Shown here: positions 1 through 6,520 of the stretch, piece after piece
How positions within the stretch are numbered: the stretch's first letter is position 1
How the letters are laid out: every line of letters starts with the position of its first letter
DNA from: Desulfobacteraceae bacterium
GTDB taxonomy: Bacteria > Desulfobacterota > Desulfobacteria > Desulfobacterales > Desulfosalsimonadaceae
Assembly (NCBI GenBank): GCA_024636355.1
Contig: JAGXHH010000145.1
Coordinates: 1 to 7,168, forward strand
Length of the DNA stretch: 7,168 nucleotides
Reading direction: 5' to 3'
Position numbers and translations under genes: made by a program
The notes under the pieces: generated by a model
The model's input: only the letters and a program-made list of their open reading frames with translations
Database searches by the model: none
Told to the model about the DNA's origin: nothing

Positions 1-3
1 CAA

Positions 4-1230
4 ATGGCATCGGTAATCGTACTCGGCGGATGCGGGGCGGTGGGCAGCGTGGCTGTAAAAACGCTCGCCGGGCAGGAAACGTTTTCACAGGTCGTTATCG
101 GGGATATCAATAAAGCGCGTGCCGAGGATATTATCCGGAGCTGCCCGTCAGGCAACATTACGTTTACGCATCTCGATGCCGAAGACAGGCAAAGCATCCG
201 GCAGGCCATCGCCGGAACCGACCTGGTGGTCAACTGCATCGGCCCTTTTTACAAAACAGTAAAAAAGGTTCTGGAAACCGTTATCGATGAAAAGATCAAT
301 TATGTCGATGTCTGCGACGATGTGGATGTAACGCTTGAAATCCTGGAGATGAACGCTTCCGCCAAAGCTGCCGGGATCACCGCACTCATCGGCATGGGCA
401 GTTCTCCCGGGGCCACGAACCTGCTGGCAAAATTTGCCGCAGACAACCTGCTTGACGAAACCGTCGCCGTCGACATCTTTCATGCCCACGGCGGTGAGCC
501 GATCGAGGGGGAAGGGGTGATCGGCCACCGGTTTCACTGCATGCAGATCGACATTCCGATGTTTCTCGACGGCCGGCTTCAATATGTACAATTCTTTTCC
601 CCTGAAGGAAAAGCGCTCCGGCAGACGTTTGATTTTCCGGCCCTGGGGGATAACATCCGGGTGTACCCCTACCCCCACCCCGAACAGGTCACACTGCCGA
701 AATACATCCGGCTGCAGCAGGTCACCAACCGGGGGACCGTGCTGCCGGACGACTATTATTGCCTGATCAAGGACATGTGCCGGCTGGGCCTTTCAAGCCG
801 AATCCCGATGAATGTCCGGGGGCAGTCCGTGATCCCCTATGATTTCGCCATGGCCCATATCCTCAGGGAACGGGAGCGCATTCTTGCCGAAAGCGGTTTC
901 GGCCGGCAGCGAGGGTGCTGTTCGGTGGTCGTCCGGGGGAAAAAGGATGAAAAAGAATTGGAATACCGGTTCCACATGGCATCGAAAAGCCAGGCTCTCG
1001 GGGAAGGCACCGGTATACCGGCCGCCCTGGGCGCCATGCTCATGGCCGAGGGAAAAATCACGAAAAAAGGGGTCCTGCCACCGGAAGGGTGCGTCAACCC
1101 GAACGACTTCTTCGCCCTGGTTTCCAGGGTTATGGCCACACAGGGAAAAGCCGGAGACAACGAGTCCTTTTCAGGGGTGATCGTTCAGAAAGTCGATGCG
1201 GAGGGGAATGTGGAGATTCTTGAAATCTGA
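4..1230 (+). CDS. Saccharopine dehydrogenase-family NAD(P)-dependent oxidoreductase
   Basis: A 408-residue protein of the saccharopine dehydrogenase-like (Lys9 / carboxynorspermidine synthase-like) family. The N-terminus is a Rossmann fold: a hydrophobic strand runs into GGCGAVGS at residues 8-15 (the GxGxxG dinucleotide loop), and an acidic D34 ends the second strand, which usually favours NAD(H) over NADP(H). Family hallmarks follow: VVNCIGPF at 75-82, YVDVCDD at 100-106 and GMGSSPGATNLL at 130-141. The C-terminal half carries the substrate domain and has no motif I can assign to one substrate. The family reduces or forms imine/secondary-amine linkages of amino acids or polyamines, but many members have no known reaction. 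The ATG lies only 3 bases into the window, so its ribosome binding site cannot be checked; the protein begins exactly where family members do. The kinase follows 88 bp downstream on the same strand, suggesting co-transcription. Family confident, substrate unknown. Confidence 0.88.
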   Translation: MASVIVLGGCGAVGSVAVKTLAGQETFSQVVIGDINKARAEDIIRSCPSGNITFTHLDAEDRQSIRQAIAGTDLVVNCIGPFYKTVKKVLETVIDEKINYVDVCDDVDVTLEILEMNASAKAAGITALIGMGSSPGATNLLAKFAADNLLDETVAVDIFHAHGGEPIEGEGVIGHRFHCMQIDIPMFLDGRLQYVQFFSPEGKALRQTFDFPALGDNIRVYPYPHPEQVTLPKYIRLQQVTNRGTVLPDDYYCLIKDMCRLGLSSRIPMNVRGQSVIPYDFAMAHILRERERILAESGFGRQRGCCSVVVRGKKDEKELEYRFHMASKSQALGEGTGIPAALGAMLMAEGKITKKGVLPPEGCVNPNDFFALVSRVMATQGKAGDNESFSGVIVQKVDAEGNVEILEI

Positions 1231-1236
1231 TGGATA

Positions 1237-1272
1237 GCAAGAGCAAGATTAAGATTAAGAGCAAGAGCAAGA
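1237..1272. repeat. Hexamer tandem array between dehydrogenase and kinase
   Basis: Six consecutive 6-bp units with the order GCAAGA x2, TTAAGA x2, GCAAGA x2. The array begins 6 bp after the dehydrogenase stop codon and is followed by an A-rich run. The plus strand is almost entirely purine plus a few T. It lies in the leader of the kinase gene, 33 bp before its ribosome binding site. I see no coding or hairpin role for it. Confidence 0.85.
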
Positions 1273-1304
1273 AAAAACGAGAGTTCGCGAGTGGTTTTGA
1301 CGAA

Positions 1305-1313
1305 AAGGAGGGG
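1305..1313 (+). promoter_or_regulatory. Ribosome binding site of the FGGY kinase (decides a GTG start)
   Basis: AAGGAGGGG is a near-perfect Shine-Dalgarno sequence, ending 5 bases before the GTG at 1319. An ATG at 1317-1319 overlaps that GTG but is followed at once by TGA, so only the GTG frame opens into the kinase. This fixes the start. Confidence 0.85.
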
Positions 1314-1318
1314 CAAAT

Positions 1319-2896
1319 GTGAGCGGCGACATCTATATTCTTGCCATCGATCATGGCACCTCGGGCATCAAAGCGGCTATCGTATCTGTAACCGGGGAGG
1401 TGATCGATTTCGAGTTTGAAAAAACGCCGATTCACTTCCTTCCCGGTGGCGGCGCCGAACAGGATCCGGACGACTGGTGGCAGGCGCTGGTCGCGGCCGC
1501 CGGCAGGCTGGTGAGAAGAGCGGCGGTCGACAGCCGGGCCATTTCCGCCGTATCGGTTTCCAGCACGTTTTCTACCACTGTTGCCGTCGACAAACAGGGG
1601 CGGCACCTGATTAACGCGATTACCTGGATGGATTCGCGCGGTGCGCCATATGTTAAAAAAATCGTTTCCGGGTTTCCGAGCATCGAGGGATACGGACTGG
1701 GAATGCTCCTCAGGTGGATTCCCAAAACGGGCGGCGGCCCGACCCTTTCCGGCAAAGACGACATCGCCCACGTCCTGCTGATCCAAAATGCCTTTCCGGA
1801 CATCTACGCCGCCACCGACAAGTTCCTGCCGAGCAAGGATTACCTGAATCTGCGGCTGACCGGCGAGTGCGCCTCCTCCTATGATGCCATGCAGCTGTTC
1901 TGGGTTTCGGATATCCGGGATGTGTTCAATATCCGCTACGATCCTGGGCTGATCCGGACGCTTGGGATCGATCCGGAAAAGCTGCCGCCCATGCGGGGTG
2001 CGACAGACCTGCTCGGCACGTTGAAACTCAATGTGGCCGAACAGCTCGGTCTTCAACCGGATGTTGCGGTCGTGACCGGCTCCCCGGATCACCAGACCGC
2101 CTGTATCGGCTCCGGTGCCGTCGCTGACTATGCGGGGCATCTCTATGTGGGGACATCGTCGTGGATACAGGCGGTGGTGCCGTTTAAGAAAACGGACCTG
2201 TTTCACTCCATCGCCTCGTTTCCAACGGCCATACCCGGAAAATTTCAGTCGGTTAATGAACAGGACCTCGCCGGCGGATGCCTTGATTTCCTGTTCAACA
2301 ATCTCCTGTTCTACGACAATGCCCTGCGGGCAGGCGGGCGGATCGAACACCCCTTTGCCCACGTGGATGCAATTGCCGGAAATGTTGCGCCGGGCAGCGA
2401 TCGACTGATCTTTATGCCGTGGCTAAACGGGGAGCGCACACCGGTCGATGACACGGCCCTGCGCGGAGGGTTTTTAAACCTTTCAAAAACCCACACCCAG
2501 GACCACCTGATCCGGGCCGTATTGGAAGGCGTGGCCTTTAACACCCGCTGGAGTTTAAAGTACGTGGAGAAATTTGTGGGAAAACGGCTGGAGCCGATCC
2601 ATTTCATCGGCGGCGGCGCCCAGTCGGACCTCTGGTGCCAGATTTTTGCCGACGTGCTCGACCGGACGATCCGGCAGGTGGAAAATCCGATGCAGGCCAA
2701 CGCCCGGGGGGCGGCATTCATTGCAGCCGTCAGCCTCGGCCATATTACCTTCAATGATATTCCGGCATTGACCCGGTTTAAAAACACGTATACGCCCGAT
2801 CCCGGAAACCGAAAAACCTACGACCGGCTGTTTGATGCATTTGTCCGCATTTACAAGCAGAACCGGAAGCTGTTCCGGAAACTCAACACCGCATAA
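1319..2896 (+). CDS. FGGY-family carbohydrate (xylulokinase-like) kinase
   Basis: A 525-residue kinase of the FGGY branch of the ASKHA (actin/hexokinase/Hsp70) fold, which phosphorylates sugars or polyols with ATP in the cytoplasm. The N-terminal phosphate-binding loop reads DHGTSGIKAAIV (11-22), WMDSRG (103-108) is the usual substrate-side motif, and GSPDHQTACIGSGA (254-267) contains D257, which aligns with the catalytic aspartate of xylulokinases. GTSSWI (278-283), PWLNGERTPVDD (367-378) and the ATP-site segment GGGAQSDLWCQIFADVL (431-447) complete the family pattern. Length is typical to slightly long (xylulokinases are about 480-500 residues). Translation starts at GTG under a strong ribosome binding site. 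It follows the saccharopine dehydrogenase-like gene on the same strand and converges on the minus-strand membrane-protein gene, 16 bp away. The GERTP motif favours xylulose or a related ketose or polyol over glycerol, but the substrate cannot be fixed by reading. Confidence 0.93.
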   Translation: MSGDIYILAIDHGTSGIKAAIVSVTGEVIDFEFEKTPIHFLPGGGAEQDPDDWWQALVAAAGRLVRRAAVDSRAISAVSVSSTFSTTVAVDKQGRHLINAITWMDSRGAPYVKKIVSGFPSIEGYGLGMLLRWIPKTGGGPTLSGKDDIAHVLLIQNAFPDIYAATDKFLPSKDYLNLRLTGECASSYDAMQLFWVSDIRDVFNIRYDPGLIRTLGIDPEKLPPMRGATDLLGTLKLNVAEQLGLQPDVAVVTGSPDHQTACIGSGAVADYAGHLYVGTSSWIQAVVPFKKTDLFHSIASFPTAIPGKFQSVNEQDLAGGCLDFLFNNLLFYDNALRAGGRIEHPFAHVDAIAGNVAPGSDRLIFMPWLNGERTPVDDTALRGGFLNLSKTHTQDHLIRAVLEGVAFNTRWSLKYVEKFVGKRLEPIHFIGGGAQSDLWCQIFADVLDRTIRQVENPMQANARGAAFIAAVSLGHITFNDIPALTRFKNTYTPDPGNRKTYDRLFDAFVRIYKQNRKLFRKLNTA

Positions 2897-2912
2897 ACGC
2901 AATTAATGCAGA

Positions 2913-3566
2913 CTATTCCCCTATGATGAGGTTATCGAGCTCGTCGGCATCGCCCCGGCGAATCGGGAAACGCTCTTTGAGCAGATCCCCGGACATGCGG
3001 ACGGCTTCACAAATCGCGTCTGCCTGCCTCCCGGCGTGTATGCCCGCGGTGATATGGTTGACGATGTCTTTCCACTGATCCGGACCGACCGTTTCATTTA
3101 TCCCCCGATCCGCCAGAATCCGGACCTTTTTTTCAAAAACGGAAATAAAAATCATCACGCCGGTTTCATCCCGGGTCCGATAGAGGCCTTCCCGGAAAAA
3201 CGCGAGGGTGGCCGCTTCTTCGACTTCCTCTTCGATTTCGTCTTTCGATATGAACAACCGCTTCAAAGTCGAAATCCGGCGGATGATAAAATAAAAAAGG
3301 ACGAACCATATCGCAAACAGCCCGATAAACACCCACATGTTCTGGGAACCGAGCCAGAACCGTCCCCCGATCAACGGGGTGGCCAGAATTGAAATCGGCA
3401 GTGAAAAAGCCGTCGCCCCGGTGACATCCGCCATCGGATAATCGTAGCTCGATGACACCACCATCGGCACGAGTTCACCCGATGTCTGCTTTTCCACATC
3501 CTTTACTGCGGCCCGGATCTTTTCCTTGCCCGGTTCGGAGAGAAAGCGATCTGCCAGTGTTTTCAT
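2913..3566 (-). CDS. Membrane protein with a TPM-like domain split by a transmembrane hairpin (COG3762-like)
   Basis: A 217-residue protein starting at the ATG at 3564-3566. Residues 1-45 are cytoplasmic-like and carry KIRAAVKDVEKQTSGELVPM, matching the first part of a TPM domain. Two hydrophobic segments follow (about 50-67 and 78-96), then a basic stretch (RRISTLKRLF). The rest of the TPM-like domain follows, with an acidic helix (DEIEEEVEEAA, 109-119), TGVMIFISVFEKKVRILADRG (135-155) and a C-terminal helix. This layout matches the uncharacterised membrane proteins often encoded beside LemA and YgcG-type TPM proteins. The open frame could extend to a TTG at 3602, but that adds only a peptide encoded by the heptamer array (NLEPGTWNF), so I reject it. 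No good Shine-Dalgarno precedes the ATG. It is third in the minus-strand LemA cluster, 186 bp after the previous gene. The biochemical role is unknown. Confidence 0.82.
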   Translation of the reverse strand: MKTLADRFLSEPGKEKIRAAVKDVEKQTSGELVPMVVSSSYDYPMADVTGATAFSLPISILATPLIGGRFWLGSQNMWVFIGLFAIWFVLFYFIIRRISTLKRLFISKDEIEEEVEEAATLAFFREGLYRTRDETGVMIFISVFEKKVRILADRGINETVGPDQWKDIVNHITAGIHAGRQADAICEAVRMSGDLLKERFPIRRGDADELDNLIIGE

Positions 3567-3573
3567 AAGAGAA

Positions 3574-3615
3574 AAGTTCCAGGTTCCAGGTTCAAGGTTC
3601 AAGGTTCAAGGTTGA
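3574..3615. repeat. Heptamer tandem array abutting the membrane-protein start codon
   Basis: Six 7-bp units on the plus strand: AAGTTCC, AGGTTCC, AGGTTCA three times, AGGTTGA. The array begins 7 bp upstream of the ATG at 3566 (minus strand) and so occupies the place where a ribosome binding site would lie. Seven is not a multiple of three, so three units encode seven residues. This creates the spurious NLEPGTWNF-like N-terminal extension in the minus frame. Confidence 0.9.
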
Positions 3616-3631
3616 TGGCATAATGCGTTTT

Positions 3632-3711
3632 AACCACAGAGGGCGCAGAGTACACAGAGAAATGCTATTTAATTAAAGGGCTTCTCTGTGACCTCTGTGT
3701 TCTCTGTGGTT
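3632..3711. repeat. 30-bp imperfect inverted repeat (CACAGAG family) inside the LemA cluster
   Basis: The left arm 3632-3661 and right arm 3682-3711 are reverse complements at 25 of 30 positions, with a 20-base AT-rich spacer at 3662-3681. Each arm is itself three 9-bp units sharing a CAGAG core (left arm units at 3633, 3642 and 3651). As RNA it would form a long hairpin. It lies between the YgcG-type gene and the COG3762-like gene. There is no clear U-run after the stem on the minus strand (the transcribed direction), so it is not a classic intrinsic terminator. It may be a REP/MITE-like interspersed element or a processing/attenuation stem. Confidence 0.85.
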
Positions 3712-3752
3712 GGTTTTGCCTTTACGAATTCATCAAGGTAAAGAGAAAACGT

Positions 3753-4640
3753 TTACCATCCGCCGGATGCGCCGCCTCCTCCGAAGCCGCCTCCGCCGCC
3801 GGAAAACCCGCCAAACCCGCCGCCGCCGAAACCGCCGCCACCGCCCCAGTAACCACCGGTCCGGTGACCCGTATGGCGACTGCCGTGATGGCCGGCAGAG
3901 GCCGCGGGCAGGGCCGATCCAATCGAGGAAAGGCCGTATCCGGCTGCAAATCCCAAGGGAATCAGACCCAGCAGCAACAAGGCGCTCAAGGGAAGAAACA
4001 TGGCCCCGAATACCGGCAGCAGGATTCCGCCGGCCGCCGTTCCGACCGAACGCCGCACCCGGCCGAGCTGCACGATCAGAAAGCCGAAAATGATCAGGGA
4101 GAATATGGCGCCCTGCGCCGCGGACCCGTCGTTTCCTGCCGGTGCCTGCCTATCCGCGGTATATTCCCCGCGGACAACCCCGATCATGGCAGTTACCCCG
4201 TCTGCGATCCCCCGGTCGAAATTGCCGGCCTTAAATGCCGGCGTGATCTCGTTCCGGATAATCCGTCCGGCCATCAGATCGGTCAGCTTCCCCTCCAGGC
4301 CGTAACCGACTTCGATCCGGATCTTGCGTTCCTCCCGGGCAATGAGCAGAATGGCCCCGTTGTCCCTGCCTTCCTGTCCGATCTGCCATTTCTCGCCCAC
4401 CCGGATGGAAAATTCCTCGATCGGCTCCCCTTCGAGCGTCGGTACGGTCAACACCGCGATCTGGGTCGACTCGTTTTGCTCCAACGTCTGCAATTTTGCG
4501 GAAATGGCCTGCTCGGTGCCCGGGGAAATCATATCGGCATAATCATTGACACGATCCTTTAACGGCGGCACATCGATGGCCGCCCCGGCAATGCCGGCGA
4601 GAATCGTCAATAAAAGGACAAATGAAATAAGGTATCGCAT
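3753..4640 (-). CDS. YgcG-type TPM-domain protein, secreted and membrane anchored
   Basis: A 295-residue protein. Residues 1-20 form a signal peptide (MRYL, then a hydrophobic core, with probable cleavage around AGIAGA/AID). A TPM domain covers about 24-155, with VNDYADMISP (31-40), STQIAVLTVPTLEGEPIEEF (58-77), GRDNGAILLIA (91-101), IRIEVGYGLEG (108-118) and RIIRNEI (126-132). Hydrophobic segments at about 178-192 and 204-235 anchor it. The tail from about 262 is nearly all Gly/Phe and ends in GGGGASGGW, the characteristic end of this family. TPM domains were named for the plant thylakoid proteins (TLP18.3/Psb32) with weak acid phosphatase activity; the bacterial function is unclear. The ATG is the first possible start, since an in-frame TAA sits two codons upstream. 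The nearest Shine-Dalgarno (AAGGA, 4654-4658) overlaps the lemA stop codon and is 13 bases away, which is long and suggests translational coupling to lemA, whose stop is 17 bp upstream. Confidence 0.92.
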   Translation of the reverse strand: MRYLISFVLLLTILAGIAGAAIDVPPLKDRVNDYADMISPGTEQAISAKLQTLEQNESTQIAVLTVPTLEGEPIEEFSIRVGEKWQIGQEGRDNGAILLIAREERKIRIEVGYGLEGKLTDLMAGRIIRNEITPAFKAGNFDRGIADGVTAMIGVVRGEYTADRQAPAGNDGSAAQGAIFSLIIFGFLIVQLGRVRRSVGTAAGGILLPVFGAMFLPLSALLLLGLIPLGFAAGYGLSSIGSALPAASAGHHGSRHTGHRTGGYWGGGGGFGGGGFGGFSGGGGGFGGGGASGGW

Positions 4641-4657
4641 TGTTTACAGCGTTTCCT

Positions 4658-5245
4658 TTAAAAATTCACTTCAGGCGCATCCGTCGCGCCCTCATCCGCC
4701 TTGAAATATTCCTTCCTTTCGAGATTGAGCAGGAAGTTGTTGGTCAGGTTGTACGGAAACTTCCGGATAGAGGAGTTGAACTGCCGGACCGCTTCGTTAT
4801 ACCGCTGGCGGGCGACATTGATCCGGTTTTCCGTTCCCTCGAGCTGGTTCTGGAGATCGAGGAAATTCTGGTTCGCCTTTAAATCCGGGTACCGCTCGAC
4901 CACTACCATCAGGCGGGACAGGGCCGAGGAAAGCTGACCCTGGGCCTCCTGGAGGCGGGCCATGGCTTTTGGATCACTAAGGTCTTTTGCGGAAATATCG
5001 ACATTTGCAGCCTGGGAGCGGGCCTCGACCACACCTTGCAGCGTTTCACGTTCATGTTCGGCATACGCTTTTACGGTCCGGACCAGGTTGGGGATCAGGT
5101 CGTTCCGGCGCTGGAGATTCGATTCCACATCGGACCAGGCCTTGAACACCGCCTCCTCCTGTACCTGGAGCGAATTGTAGCCGCAACCGGCCATGCCGAT
5201 CAGCAGCAGCAATAAAACAGCATATTGTAATCGATATATCTTCAT
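4658..5245 (-). CDS. lemA: LemA family lipoprotein
   Basis: A 195-residue LemA family protein. The N-terminus is a short basic start (MKIYR) and a run of leucines ending in GMAGC. C21 is a likely lipidation site, although the -3 residue is Met rather than the preferred Leu. The LemA signature RRNDLIPNLVRTVKAYAEHE lies at about 46-65, followed by long helices rich in E, Q and R that should form an extended helical bundle. YPDLKANQNFLDLQNQLEGTENRINVARQRYNEAVRQFN and the FPYNL segment near the C-terminus match the family end. Length is normal. The name comes from a Listeria antigen; the bacterial role is not settled. It leads a LemA, TPM, TPM-membrane gene order that recurs widely in bacteria. 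A GAGGAG ribosome binding site supports the ATG at 5243-5245. Confidence 0.94.
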   Translation of the reverse strand: MKIYRLQYAVLLLLLIGMAGCGYNSLQVQEEAVFKAWSDVESNLQRRNDLIPNLVRTVKAYAEHERETLQGVVEARSQAANVDISAKDLSDPKAMARLQEAQGQLSSALSRLMVVVERYPDLKANQNFLDLQNQLEGTENRINVARQRYNEAVRQFNSSIRKFPYNLTNNFLLNLERKEYFKADEGATDAPEVNF

Positions 5246-5248
5246 AGT

Positions 5249-5254
5249 CTCCTC
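5249..5254 (-). promoter_or_regulatory. Ribosome binding site of lemA
   Basis: GAGGAG on the minus strand, 3 bases before the lemA ATG. The spacing is somewhat short but the match is strong, and it confirms the start that yields a complete signal peptide. Confidence 0.7.
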
Positions 5255-5296
5255 GGGTATTGTCGGCAGGTAAAAGAATAATAAGAAATATAGTTC

Positions 5297-5324
5297 AATT
5301 TATAGAAACATAAATATTTTGCAA
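5297..5324 (-). promoter_or_regulatory. Candidate sigma-70-like promoter for lemA
   Basis: The 90-bp gap before lemA is much richer in A+T than its surroundings. Read on the minus strand it holds TTGCAA (5319-5324) as a possible -35 and TAAATT (5297-5302) as a possible -10, separated by 16 bases. Both are partial matches (TTGACA and TATAAT being the consensus). This would give the envelope genes their own promoter, separate from the upstream Fe-S/FAD pair. Seen only as a motif in an AT-rich region. Confidence 0.35.
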
Positions 5325-5335
5325 GTTGGAATCGG

Positions 5336-6496
5336 TTACGGCAGCAGCCGTTCGGAAATGATCTCGGAGACTTCCCGGACCTGGAGACGCTCTTCGAGTC
5401 CGGCAGTCTTGACGGCGTCTTCGAGCATGATGGCGCACAGCGGGCAGGCGACCGCCAGAACCTGTGCACCGGCCTCAGCGGCCTCTACCGCCCGGGCCCG
5501 GGCAGCCGATTCTTCGGCGCCGCCCAGCACGTCCGTAAAAAGATTCCCGCCCCCGCCCCCGCAGCAGAGCGCATTTTTCCGGCTCCGGTCCATTTCGATG
5601 AGAGTGACGCCGGGAATTGCCCTTAGCACCATTCGCGATGATTCATAATCCTTATTGTGCCGACCGAGGTAGCAGGGATCGTGAAATGTGACTGCAATCG
5701 GTGGCAAATCATTTCGAAAGGTAAACGCACCCATGGCAAATGCAAGCAGCTGGGTGTAGTGAAACACCTGGTAAGTGCCGCCAAAGGCGGGATAACTGTT
5801 TTTGAAGGTATTGAACGCATGGGGCGACAGGGTGACGATCTTTTTGACACCTGCCTTATCGAACGCGGCGATATTCTTCCGGGCAAGATCTTCGAACAGC
5901 GGCCGCTCGCCCATAGCGCGTACATCATTTCCGTCGTCACTTTCGCCGTTGGCGAGAATTCCAAACGAAATACCGGCCTTTTTCAAAACTTCCGCAACTG
6001 AAACGGCGATCTGCCGACCCCGGGTATCATAGGAGCCGACGTCTCCGGCATAGAAGAGGTACTCCTGGCCGTCAAACGGTTCGATATTCGCTTCATTTGT
6101 CCAGTCGGCCCGTTTCCTGGCCGATTTGCCGTAGGCGTTGCCATGGTTCTGCATCCGGGTCAGGTAATCGCGCACACCGGCCGGCACCCGGCCCGAATCG
6201 AGCAAGGCTTCCTTGCCGGCGGTAAAGGCGAGGAGGAGGCGGTCCTTGAAATCCGGCATGGCGCAATGCTCGACGCAGTTGCCGCAGGTGGCGCATGAGA
6301 ACATGATCTCGGCCAGTCGAGGCGTCGATTCGATCTTTCCGTCAAGCAGCGCCCGCAGCAGCCACATCCGCCCTCCGGGCGAGTAGGTTTCGAACCGGAA
6401 CGCCAGATAAGACGGGCACGCAAGGTCCGTGTAGTTGGACGGCAGCTTACAATATCCGCAACGGAAACATCGGTGAAGGATCTCTTCGTGTTCCAT
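5336..6496 (-). CDS. HdrD/GlcF-like Fe-S protein (CCG-domain electron-transfer subunit)
   Basis: A 386-residue (Fe-S)-binding protein. Two N-terminal cluster motifs are seen: C10-x2-C13-x2-C16-x10-C27-P and C68-x2-C71-x2-C74-x3-C78, expected to bind two [4Fe-4S] clusters. The C-terminal CCG domain is complete: C275, then the pair C311/C312 in CCGGGGGNLF, then C351-x2-C354. The first CCG domain (about 145-240) keeps its framework but has lost all cysteines: GDVGS at 151-155 instead of GCxxS, ESDDG at 185-189 instead of ExCCG, and SPHA at 224-227 instead of CPHC. Proteins of this type pair with a FAD oxidase (as GlcD with GlcF, or in lactate dehydrogenases of sulfate reducers) and carry electrons onward; the FAD oxidase gene lies 116 bp upstream. 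The ATG at 6496 is preferred to the GTG at 6502 because AGAGG (6502-6506) sits 5 bases from the ATG. No signal peptide or membrane segment is seen. Confidence 0.9.
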   Translation of the reverse strand: MEHEEILHRCFRCGYCKLPSNYTDLACPSYLAFRFETYSPGGRMWLLRALLDGKIESTPRLAEIMFSCATCGNCVEHCAMPDFKDRLLLAFTAGKEALLDSGRVPAGVRDYLTRMQNHGNAYGKSARKRADWTNEANIEPFDGQEYLFYAGDVGSYDTRGRQIAVSVAEVLKKAGISFGILANGESDDGNDVRAMGERPLFEDLARKNIAAFDKAGVKKIVTLSPHAFNTFKNSYPAFGGTYQVFHYTQLLAFAMGAFTFRNDLPPIAVTFHDPCYLGRHNKDYESSRMVLRAIPGVTLIEMDRSRKNALCCGGGGGNLFTDVLGGAEESAARARAVEAAEAGAQVLAVACPLCAIMLEDAVKTAGLEERLQVREVSEIISERLLP

Positions 6497-6501
6497 GGCC
6501 A

Positions 6502-6506
6502 CCTCT
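6502..6506 (-). promoter_or_regulatory. Ribosome binding site of the Fe-S protein (decides the ATG start)
   Basis: AGAGG on the minus strand, 5 bases before the ATG at 6494-6496. It overlaps the alternative GTG at 6500-6502, which it therefore cannot serve. This shortens the protein by two residues. Confidence 0.65.
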
Positions 6507-6520
6507 TTAAGATTGGGTAT

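Noticed and set aside
1130..2362. A 410-codon open frame on the minus strand, antisense to the kinase
   Set aside because: It lies wholly opposite two well-supported genes, its translation is rich in Arg, Gly and Pro with no recognisable motif, and it is explained by high G+C codon use on the plus strand.
3567..3602. N-terminal extension of the COG3762-like protein from a TTG at 3602
   Set aside because: The added residues are a direct translation of the heptamer array, the start codon is weak, and the ATG at 3566 matches where the domain begins.
3632..3711. The 30-bp inverted repeat as a rho-independent terminator
   Set aside because: The stem is not especially GC-rich, is very long, and no T-run follows it on the minus (transcribed) strand; the repeat structure is better explained as an interspersed element.
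3753..3870. GC-rich triplet-like repeat stretch as a possible mobile or CRISPR-like array
   Set aside because: It encodes the in-frame Gly/Phe-rich tail typical of YgcG-type TPM proteins, so it is ordinary coding low complexity.
3864..4562. A 232-codon plus-strand open frame opposite the YgcG-type gene
   Set aside because: The minus-strand product has a signal peptide, TPM motifs and the family tail; the plus-strand translation has no family features and is a shadow.
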